A stretch of 64,000 bases of DNA from RUG11237 sp050874665 (GTDB lineage Bacteria > Bacillota > Clostridia > Lachnospirales > Lachnospiraceae). This document shows positions 57,413 to 64,000 of this stretch, in pieces. Both the position numbers and the translations under genes were made by a program. Location: NCBI GenBank assembly GCA_050874665.1, contig JBNMLC010000006.1:62001-126000 (forward strand), written 5' to 3'. The notes below the pieces were generated by a model. It made no database searches. It had not been told where the DNA came from and saw only the letters and a list, made by a program, of their open reading frames with translations. How positions within the stretch are numbered: the stretch's first letter is position 1; each line of letters opens with the position of its first letter.

Positions 57413-58954
57413 TTAAATGCTTTTTCTTTGTTTTACTACTGGCATAACTCCCAAAATTTCTTCGAAAAACTCAGCACTCTCTCGTATTTTTTCTTTTTCT
57501 AACATAATATCATCGTTCGATGTCACAGAAATCACCAACTGTTTTTCCCTCACTATAAATTTTGTATTTTTAAGTTTCTGTTTATTGCTGTAATCCATGG
57601 AATTTATTAGTCGAAGCATGGCTGTCAGCTTTGCAATCACCAAATATTCTGGCTCTCCAATGCTAGTATATGAGGACAATTTTTCAAAATATTCAAATTC
57701 TTCTGTATTGAATTTTACCACCTGTGCAACCAGTTCTCTCTCTTTATGAGACAATCCTATAATTTCTGTTGCCATAATTATATTATAAGCACAATCTGCA
57801 CTCCTTGACATACTGATGTATTTTCCACAATCACATAAAATAACAGCGATACGAAGCAACAGTTTTTCCCTTTTGCCCAATCCATGAACTTTTTTTGTCA
57901 CATCAAAAAGTTCCATCGCCAATTCTTCCATAATATTTATGTGGTTCTTTCCTGCCATATAGCGCTTTGCCATGTTTTTAGCAGACGCAATAATATCATC
58001 TTCAAAATTATGTTCCGCTTTAATCAGTTGTTTCCGTTCGGCATAATCATAAGCAATTCCATCGCCCAAATCCCTATTTGGTGCCCAGATAGTTTCTGCT
58101 TCCATAATTTCTAAAAAGCGTTTATAAATAATTCCAAACGGAAGAATTAATCTCGCGTTTTCCTGTGCAACACCTAACTTTTTAGCTGCCTGCTCCGGAG
58201 TCAGCCTGCATATCTTTTCATAGATTTTCATGTATTCTTCGTAGGTGGCACGACCATTCAGTGAATTATTGTCTGTTCTTGCAATAAAATTTGTAATAAA
58301 TTCTCCCGTAATGATAATATTTCTTATATTTCTTTCTTTCAGATAAAACTTCTTAAAGTGATTTAACTCGGTACTAATAAGCTCTTCGACATATTGACCG
58401 TAATGAGTAGTTCTATTTTCTAATGCCGACAGGGTCTCCCGGATTCTTAGAGAACCCAGTTTGATATTCTGTGTGGTAATCAGACTATCCTTATCAAACA
58501 ATGATACCTGTATACTTCCGCCACCTACATCAATAATTGCCGTTCCCTTTTTAATCACTTCGTTAAATTCATTCCATTTAGATGCAATAGATTTGTAACC
58601 AATAAAGCGCTGCTCTGAATTACTTAAAATCTCTATCTGAAATCCTGTTCGCACTTTAATCTGTTCTAACAAAATTCGTGTGTTTTTTACTTCTCGTAAA
58701 GCACTGGTAGCGCACACACGATATTCTTCTACTCCATATTCTTTCATAAATACTTTAAAGTCATTTAAAGTTTTACACAACCTGTCAATCAGTTCCTGGC
58801 TGATTTTTTCTTTTGTAAACGCATCTGCCCCCAATTCCAAGTGGTTAATGATACTGTTTAATTCCTTCATGCCACTTCGTCCTGACAATTCAAATATCTT
58901 CATTCCTGTTTCATAAGAGCGGATATAAATTGCCGCAAAAATAACCTTTTTCAT
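57413..58954 (-). CDS. Ppx/GppA phosphatase homologue with altered N-terminal motif
   Basis: A 513-residue member of the exopolyphosphatase/guanosine pentaphosphatase family. The second phosphate motif IIDVGGGSIQVSLFD is intact and the C-terminal HD-like helical domain is present. The usual first motif A-I-D-x-G-S-x reads AAIYIRSYETG: the catalytic Asp and a Gly are replaced by Tyr and Arg. Activity is therefore doubtful. It precedes ppk1 by 11 bases, so a regulatory or partially active role in polyphosphate turnover is plausible. ATG at 58954 follows GGAGG. Confidence 0.88.
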   Translation of the reverse strand: MKKVIFAAIYIRSYETGMKIFELSGRSGMKELNSIINHLELGADAFTKEKISQELIDRLCKTLNDFKVFMKEYGVEEYRVCATSALREVKNTRILLEQIKVRTGFQIEILSNSEQRFIGYKSIASKWNEFNEVIKKGTAIIDVGGGSIQVSLFDKDSLITTQNIKLGSLRIRETLSALENRTTHYGQYVEELISTELNHFKKFYLKERNIRNIIITGEFITNFIARTDNNSLNGRATYEEYMKIYEKICRLTPEQAAKKLGVAQENARLILPFGIIYKRFLEIMEAETIWAPNRDLGDGIAYDYAERKQLIKAEHNFEDDIIASAKNMAKRYMAGKNHINIMEELAMELFDVTKKVHGLGKREKLLLRIAVILCDCGKYISMSRSADCAYNIIMATEIIGLSHKERELVAQVVKFNTEEFEYFEKLSSYTSIGEPEYLVIAKLTAMLRLINSMDYSNKQKLKNTKFIVREKQLVISVTSNDDIMLEKEKIRESAEFFEEILGVMPVVKQRKSI

Positions 58955-59054
58955 GCTTGTATCGCCTCCCACTGATAATCCTTCTTTTTCATTTTAAGCT
59001 ATTTCTATCTTTGTTTCAATGAGTTTTTGTTAACTTTTCGTAAATCTCTTTTAC

Positions 59055-59089
59055 AAAAAGGGTCTTGCTTAAAATTGCAAGACCCTTTT
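59055..59089 (-). terminator. Terminator after hisS
   Basis: AAAAGGGTCTTGC pairs with GCAAGACCCTTTT, with a T run on the minus strand, 20 bases past the hisS stop. Confidence 0.88.
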
Positions 59090-59108
59090 ACTCTTTTGCC
59101 TATTTTTT

Positions 59109-60353
59109 CTATTTTGTCTGACCCATGACATTCATTTCTTCGTTCTGCCCAAACTGCCAGAAACCATAATATCCTTTTTCTTCTAATTTATTTAAAAGCT
59201 TTCCTACTTTCTTTGGACGTTCGAACAAGGTCACGGTATAATTCTTACGCAATTCTTCCGCCTTTTGATATGCCCCTACAATATCCTCCGGTTCATAAAT
59301 CACTGCCACCCGCTTCTTCGTGTCCTCTTCTTTGATTCCCTGTTCGCTTAAAATAGCATAAATACGTTCAAATCCAATGGAGAAGCCTACTGCCGGAACA
59401 TCTTCATTCAAAAACTTTCCAATCAAATGATCGTATCTTCCACCACCCGCAATGGCTCCTTTAAATTTATTACTCTCTACTTCAAATACAGTTCCTGTAT
59501 AATATCCCTGACCTCTTACAAGGGAAATGTCATATTTCAAATTATATTTTCCCTCTGCAAGCTCTTGGGCTGTCTTTATAATTCTTTTTACATTGGCAAT
59601 TGCTTCGTTATCTCCTATCATTTTTTCTATGCCTTCCAGAGAAAAATCTCCTGCCTTTAAAAATGCTGCAAATTTGTCGATAACCTTCGAATCATATCCT
59701 TTTTCTGTCAATTCGCTCTCTACGCCTTCTGCACCAATTTTATCCATTTTATCAAAGATAATGCATACGCTGTCTAATTCTTTTTCTTCAAAGCCCATAT
59801 GCAATAGCACAGCACGCAAAATTCTTCTGTCGTTTACTTTTACTGTAAACTCGTCCATTCCAATGGCAAGCAATGCCTTTGTCGTTGTACAAATCAGCTC
59901 GATTTCCGCATTAATCGAAGATGTTCCTAAAATATCAATATCACACTGGATAAATTCTCTTAATCTTCCCTTTTGCGGACGTTCCGCACGATATACACGG
60001 TCAATCTGTATGCATTTCATTGGTGCAATTAAATCATTTCGATTATTTGCATAATAACGACTCAATGGTAATGTTAAATCATATCGAAGCCCCATATCAG
60101 ACAGCTCGTCCATATTACCGGCTTCAATTGCTTTTGTAAGCTTGTCACCTCTCTTTAAAATTTTAAAGATAAGATTTAAGTTTTCTCCACCCTCACTCTT
60201 ATCTAAATTTTCAGCATCTTCTATCGCCGGCGTGATAATATGTTCAAAGCCATTTTCCGTATAGACTTCTAAAATTTTGTTTTGCAGATAATCGCGAATC
60301 CTTGCCTGCTCCGGTAAATAATCGTTGGTTCCTTTTACACTTTTAATCTTCAT
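59109..60353 (-). CDS. hisS: Histidyl-tRNA synthetase
   Basis: A 414-residue class II HisRS: KGTNDYLPEQARIRDYLQ, LRYDLTLPLSRY, motif 2 QIDRVYRAERPQKGRLREFIQCDIDI, the His-binding LVRGQGYYTGTVFE, and GGGRYDHLIGKFL. The anticodon-binding end (KVGKLLNKLEEKGYYGFWQ) is shorter and diverged. Its usual place next to aspS is taken by an HD-GYP gene. A good promoter lies just upstream and no T-box is seen. Confidence 0.93.
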   Translation of the reverse strand: MKIKSVKGTNDYLPEQARIRDYLQNKILEVYTENGFEHIITPAIEDAENLDKSEGGENLNLIFKILKRGDKLTKAIEAGNMDELSDMGLRYDLTLPLSRYYANNRNDLIAPMKCIQIDRVYRAERPQKGRLREFIQCDIDILGTSSINAEIELICTTTKALLAIGMDEFTVKVNDRRILRAVLLHMGFEEKELDSVCIIFDKMDKIGAEGVESELTEKGYDSKVIDKFAAFLKAGDFSLEGIEKMIGDNEAIANVKRIIKTAQELAEGKYNLKYDISLVRGQGYYTGTVFEVESNKFKGAIAGGGRYDHLIGKFLNEDVPAVGFSIGFERIYAILSEQGIKEEDTKKRVAVIYEPEDIVGAYQKAEELRKNYTVTLFERPKKVGKLLNKLEEKGYYGFWQFGQNEEMNVMGQTK

Positions 60354-60386
60354 TTTTAACTTCCTTACTCTTGCATTTTTCTTTTA

Positions 60387-60415
60387 ATTATAATAATGTT
60401 TCACATATTTCGCAA
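60387..60415 (-). promoter_or_regulatory. Sigma-A promoter of hisS
   Basis: TTGCGA (60410-60415), 17-base spacer, TATAAT (60387-60392). Confidence 0.7.
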
Positions 60416-60438
60416 TAGTTTTCGAACAATTGGCACAA

Positions 60439-60846
60439 TTACAAATAATCCGGTCCAAAGCTTTTAGGAAGAAGTTCCGCCAATGTATATTCCTTATATT
60501 GTTCTTCACTTTTTGCCAGTATAATAATAAATTCCTCAGGAGCAACAAACTCCCGCATTACCTGCCTGCAGACACCACACGGTGGGCAATAATTCATACT
60601 TTTTCCTTCCGCTCCCCCTACGATGGCAAGCTTCAAAAATTCTTTTTCCCCTTCGCTTACTGCTTTAAATATAGCTGTCCGCTCTGCACAATTCGTAGGC
60701 GAAAAAGCTGCATTTTCAATATTACAACCGGTGTACACCTTTCCATTTTTACTAAGTAATGCAGCTCCAACATGAAATTTAGAGTATGGGGCATAAGAAT
60801 TCTCTTTTGCCTCAAGTGCCTGTCTGATCAACATTTCATTTTCCAT
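60439..60846 (-). CDS. cdd: Cytidine deaminase
   Basis: About 135 residues with GCNIENAAFSPTNCAERTAIFKA and CPPCGVCRQVMREF, which hold the zinc ligands and catalytic Glu. It deaminates cytidine and deoxycytidine. The start may be the ATG at 60846 or a GTG three codons earlier. Follows punA by about 20 bases; together they salvage nucleosides. Confidence 0.95.
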   Translation of the reverse strand: MENEMLIRQALEAKENSYAPYSKFHVGAALLSKNGKVYTGCNIENAAFSPTNCAERTAIFKAVSEGEKEFLKLAIVGGAEGKSMNYCPPCGVCRQVMREFVAPEEFIIILAKSEEQYKEYTLAELLPKSFGPDYL

Positions 60847-60873
60847 AATAGTCACATATCCTTTTCCTTTTAT

Positions 60874-61710
60874 TTAAGTTTCATTTCCATTCAATGTTTC
60901 AATGCTATTCCAGACTAATTTTTTGAATTCCTCTGCTACCCTGTCTGCTGTTTCCTGAACTTCCTTATGAGATAAAGGTGTTTCACTGATACCGCTTGCC
61001 ATATTAGAAATACAGGAAATGCCACAAATCTGCATACCCATATGATTCGCAGCCACTGCTTCACATGCTGTGCTCATTCCCACAGCATCAGCTCCAAGCA
61101 TTTTACTCATGCGAATCTCTGCAGGCGTTTCATATGCAGGCCCGGTAAATTGAATGTATACTCCCTGTTGAATGGGAATATTTAAGTTCACTGCACATTC
61201 TTTTATATGTTCCTGCAATGCCCGGTCATATACATTACTCATATCAGGAAAGCGTACTCCGAATTCTTCTAAATTTTCTCCAATCAACGGTGAAGGTATA
61301 AATTCTGCAATATGATCTGTAATCATCATAAAGTCGCCCGGTTGAAAACTTTTATTAATACCACCGGCTGCATTTGTAAGGAACAGAATTTCCGCCCCCA
61401 TAAGCTTCATCAGACGAACCGGCATCACTACTTCTTCCATAGAATAGCCCTCATAATAATGAACCCTTCCCTGCATCACTACAACCGGAACTTCCCCCAC
61501 ATATCCAAACACAAATCTCCCCTTGTGTCCCACTACGGTTGAAACGGGAAATCCTTTGATATCCTGATAGGGAATCTCCCCTTTTATTTCAATCCTATCT
61601 GCAAAATCCCCTAAACCAGAGCCTAAAATTAAAGCTACCTTAGGTTTGAGTGGAATCCGTTCCTTTATTTGCTGATAACATAACTGTAAATTTTCATATG
61701 CTCTACTCAT
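60874..61710 (-). CDS. punA: Purine-nucleoside phosphorylase
   Basis: A 278-residue trimeric (class II) enzyme: ILGSGLGDFAD, VGHKGRFVFG, GRVHYYEGYSMEEVVMPVRLMKLMGAE, LTNAAGGINKSFQPGDFMMITDH and AVGMSTACEAVAA. It cleaves guanosine and inosine with phosphate. First in a two-gene unit with cdd. Confidence 0.96.
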   Translation of the reverse strand: MSRAYENLQLCYQQIKERIPLKPKVALILGSGLGDFADRIEIKGEIPYQDIKGFPVSTVVGHKGRFVFGYVGEVPVVVMQGRVHYYEGYSMEEVVMPVRLMKLMGAEILFLTNAAGGINKSFQPGDFMMITDHIAEFIPSPLIGENLEEFGVRFPDMSNVYDRALQEHIKECAVNLNIPIQQGVYIQFTGPAYETPAEIRMSKMLGADAVGMSTACEAVAANHMGMQICGISCISNMASGISETPLSHKEVQETADRVAEEFKKLVWNSIETLNGNET

Positions 61711-61825
61711 AAGCTGTACTCCTCACTCTGTGTAATATGCAAGTTACTAAAATGTTTTTATAGAATTATCATATCATGCAAAATGTCTATTTGTAAACCA
61801 GAATGGAAATTTCTTCAAAAACACT

Positions 61826-61853
61826 TGCAAAATACCGAATTTTCGGTAAAATA
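61826..61853 (+). promoter_or_regulatory. Promoter of the ABC-F gene with spacer palindrome
   Basis: TTGCAA (61826-61831), 16-base spacer, TAAAAT (61848-61853). The spacer carries TACCGAA-TT-TTCGGTA (61834-61849), a 16-bp palindrome placed to act as an operator. Confidence 0.55.
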
Positions 61854-61919
61854 GTAAGCGTATGATTTTATACATCTGGAATTATTTATGAAAATGACAC
61901 ATAGAAAGGTAAATTAAGA

Positions 61920-63557
61920 ATGATTAGTACAAGCAATGTAACATTACGTGTTGGTAAAAAAGCCTTATTTGAAGATGTAAATATTAAATTTACAGAGGGA
62001 AACTGCTACGGTTTAATCGGTGCCAATGGTGCCGGGAAATCTACATTTCTTAAGATTTTATCCGGACAGTTAGAACCTACCAATGGTGAGGTTATCATCA
62101 CTCCGGGACAGCGTCTCTCCTTCCTCCAGCAGGATCACTTTAAATACGATGAATTTTCCGTATTAGATACTGTTATCATGGGAAACAAACGTCTATATGA
62201 TATTATGAAAGAAAAGGATGCCATTTATGCAAAGGAAGATTTCACTGACGAAGATGGTATTCGTGCCAGCGAGTTAGAGGGTGAATTTGCAGAAATGAAT
62301 GGCTGGGAGGCCGAATCGGATGCCGCTATGCTTTTAAACGGTCTTGGTATTTCAACAGACTTACATTATTCTATTATGGGCGATTTGAAGGGTAGTGAAA
62401 AGGTCAAAGTATTACTCGCACAGGCATTGTTTGGAAACCCTGATATTCTTCTTTTAGACGAACCTACCAACCATTTAGACTTAAATGCCATTGAATGGCT
62501 CGAAGAATTTTTAATCAATTTTGAAAATACGGTAATCGTAGTATCTCATGACCGTTACTTCTTAAATAAAGTATGTACCCATATTGCAGACATCGATTAC
62601 GCCAAGATACAGCTCTATGCCGGAAACTATGATTTCTGGTATGAATCCAGCCAGCTTCTTATAAAACAGATGAAAGAAGCAAATAAAAAGAAAGAAGAAA
62701 AGATTAAAGAATTACAGGACTTTATTTCACGATTCAGTGCTAATGCTTCTAAATCCAAACAGGCAACCTCCAGAAAGAAAGCCTTAGAAAAAATTGAATT
62801 AGACGAAATCAAGCCTTCCAGCCGTAAATACCCATACATTGACTTCCGTCCAGAACGTGAAATCGGTAATGATGTATTAATGGTAGAGGGATTATCAAAA
62901 ACTATCGACGGTGTAAAAGTCTTAGATAACATTTCTTTCATTATTAACCGCGAAGACAAAGTGGCCTTTGTAGGCGGAAACGAATTGGCAAAAACCACTC
63001 TCTTTAAAATCCTTGTAGGTGAAATGGAGCCAGATGAAGGTACTTTTAAATGGGGCGTTACTACCTCCCAGGCATATTTTCCAAAGGATAACACAGAGGA
63101 ATTCAATTGTGACCTTCCAATTGTTGACTGGTTAACACAATACTCACCGGTAAAAGATGTTACCTATGTACGTGGTTTTCTCGGCAGAATGCTATTCGCC
63201 GGTGATGACGGGGTGAAAAAAGTTAATGTATTATCCGGTGGTGAAAAAGTACGCTGCATGGTATCCAAAATGATGATTAGTGGTGCCAATGTCTTAATCT
63301 TTGACGAACCTACTGACCACTTAGATATGGAATCTATTACTGCATTGAACAATGGTCTGATTAAATTCCCGGGAGCTATCCTGTTCTCTTCCCGTGATCA
63401 TCAGTTCGTACAGACTACCGCAAACCGCATTATGGAAATTGTCCCAGGCGGTGCTTTAATCGATAAGATGACTACTTATGATGAATACTTAGAAAGTGAT
63501 GAAATGGCGAAAAAACGTCAGATTTTCACTGTAGATAACGAAGATGACAATAACTGA
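61920..63557 (+). CDS. ABC-F ATPase (YkpA/YbiT-like)
   Basis: A 545-residue protein with two ATPase domains and no membrane helices. The first has Walker A GANGAGKST, Walker B LLLDEPTNHLD and HDRYFL. The linker is charged (about 240-300). In the second, Walker A is GGNELAKTT with one Gly replaced by Ala, the signature is LSGGEKVR, and the switch region reads SSRDHQFVQ in place of SHD. The first-domain signature is also degraded (LKGSEKVK). ABC-F proteins act on the ribosome, some as translation factors and some for antibiotic protection; the YbiT-like branch is a housekeeping one. ATG follows AGAAAGGT. Confidence 0.92.
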   Translation: MISTSNVTLRVGKKALFEDVNIKFTEGNCYGLIGANGAGKSTFLKILSGQLEPTNGEVIITPGQRLSFLQQDHFKYDEFSVLDTVIMGNKRLYDIMKEKDAIYAKEDFTDEDGIRASELEGEFAEMNGWEAESDAAMLLNGLGISTDLHYSIMGDLKGSEKVKVLLAQALFGNPDILLLDEPTNHLDLNAIEWLEEFLINFENTVIVVSHDRYFLNKVCTHIADIDYAKIQLYAGNYDFWYESSQLLIKQMKEANKKKEEKIKELQDFISRFSANASKSKQATSRKKALEKIELDEIKPSSRKYPYIDFRPEREIGNDVLMVEGLSKTIDGVKVLDNISFIINREDKVAFVGGNELAKTTLFKILVGEMEPDEGTFKWGVTTSQAYFPKDNTEEFNCDLPIVDWLTQYSPVKDVTYVRGFLGRMLFAGDDGVKKVNVLSGGEKVRCMVSKMMISGANVLIFDEPTDHLDMESITALNNGLIKFPGAILFSSRDHQFVQTTANRIMEIVPGGALIDKMTTYDEYLESDEMAKKRQIFTVDNEDDNN

Positions 63558-63562
63558 TTTTC

Positions 63563-63592
63563 AAAAAGAGAATGTGCATGCATTCTCTTTTT
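63563..63592 (+). terminator. Terminator after the ABC-F gene
   Basis: AAAAAGAGAATG pairs with CATTCTCTTTTT around a TGCATG loop. Confidence 0.85.
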
Positions 63593-63622
63593 CTCTCTCA
63601 ACTCATTGAAAGGAGTTTAACT

Positions 63623-64000
63623 ATGGTTGATTTACATGTACATTCTACCGCTTCTGATGGTACCTACACTCCTACCGAACTGGTAGCCTATGCAACAGAA
63701 AAAAAACTAACTGCTTTTGCACTGACGGATCATGACACTGTCGCAGGCATCGATGAAGCACTACATGCTTCTGCTTCCTCTCCAGTAAAAGTGATTCCTG
63801 GAATCGAATTTTCCACAGAGTACAACGGAAAAGATGTCCATATTGTAGGATTAAACATTGATTATAAATATTCCTATTTTTCTGAAAAATTAACACAATT
63901 TATTCAATCCAGAGAAAATAGAAACCAAAAAATGTGTGAACTTCTTACCAATAAAGGCATGAAAATTACTCTTCCAGAACTTTATGAACGTTTTCCGGAC
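63623..64000 (+). CDS. PHP-domain phosphoesterase (partial, cut by window end)
   Basis: The first 126 codons of a PHP protein: MVDLHVHSTASDGTYTP (HxH metal motif), FALTDHDTVAGI, VIPGIEFST and VHIVGLNID. It resembles the TrpH/YciV-type 3',5'-nucleoside bisphosphate phosphatases and related RNases. The ATG follows AAAGGAG. The frame is still open at the window end; normal length is about 280. Confidence 0.85.
   Translation, partial: MVDLHVHSTASDGTYTPTELVAYATEKKLTAFALTDHDTVAGIDEALHASASSPVKVIPGIEFSTEYNGKDVHIVGLNIDYKYSYFSEKLTQFIQSRENRNQKMCELLTNKGMKITLPELYERFPD

Noticed and set aside
60354..60438. T-box before hisS
   Set aside because: No AGGGTGGNACCGCG core; the gap is too short and holds only a promoter.

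Overview
The window is low-GC chromosomal DNA, almost certainly from an anaerobic Firmicute of the family Lachnospiraceae (order Clostridia). The evidence is the infC-rpmI-rplT and apt-relA-MBL-hemZ-aspS gene orders, a T-box before thrS, strong AGGAGG ribosome binding sites, a giant 2-hydroxyacyl-CoA dehydratase activase, DUF1540 and SEC-C proteins, and PT-rich secreted surface proteins. The species cannot be named from the sequence alone.

Layout. 1-1.8 kb: a small decayed integrative element at the 3' end of tRNA-Leu(CAG), bounded by a 25-bp duplication of the tRNA end. It holds a Nudix cargo gene, a long hairpin, and a rep-like gene whose 5' end is fused by deletion to the 3' end of an integrase. 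1.9-10.9 kb: core genes (glycerol-1-phosphate dehydrogenase, Hpt protein, hflX, infC operon with attenuator leader and apparent AUU start, thrS with T-box, a ClC transporter). 10.9-18 kb: SEC-C protein, a 1255-residue secreted protein with a Cys-ladder LRR and ten Ig-like repeats, and a dCache chemoreceptor. 18-29.2 kb: aspS, HD-GYP, hemZ, MBL hydrolase, relA, apt, pnp, rpsO, truA. 29.2-30.8 kb: a response regulator and soluble histidine kinase.

30.8-41 kb: a lasso-peptide biosynthetic cluster, the most interesting region. All genes are on the minus strand. In transcription order: leader peptidase B2; a c-di-GMP-I riboswitch and the PT-rich transglutaminase-like surface protein it precedes; lasso cyclase C; a 52-codon precursor A (absent from a 60-residue ORF cut-off); an HPr-kinase-like tailoring kinase K; ABC exporter D; a membrane phosphoglycosyl transferase; and the PqqD-type RRE protein B1. 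The precursor ends in Ser, the residue that related kinases phosphorylate. A strong promoter and a terminator flank the precursor.

41-51.1 kb: enolase with an internal insertion, PdaA-like lipoprotein deacetylase, ComFB, a sigma-region-2/3 protein without region 4, a rhomboid-like zinc-ribbon protein, CorA with a possible leader peptide, and the activase. 51.2-54 kb: a second peptide-export locus, in which a 67-residue Gly-Gly peptide carrying a C2H2 zinc-finger-like motif lies beside a C39 peptidase/ABC exporter. 54-64 kb: HD protein, HAD phosphatase, polyphosphate kinase and Ppx/GppA homologue, hisS, cytidine deaminase, purine nucleoside phosphorylase, an ABC-F protein and the start of a PHP phosphoesterase cut by the window end.

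Themes: two independent secreted-peptide systems share the same architecture (strong promoter, tiny precursor gene, terminator, then exporter). c-di-GMP signalling appears twice (HD-GYP enzyme, GEMM-I aptamer). Stringent response and polyphosphate metabolism are also represented.
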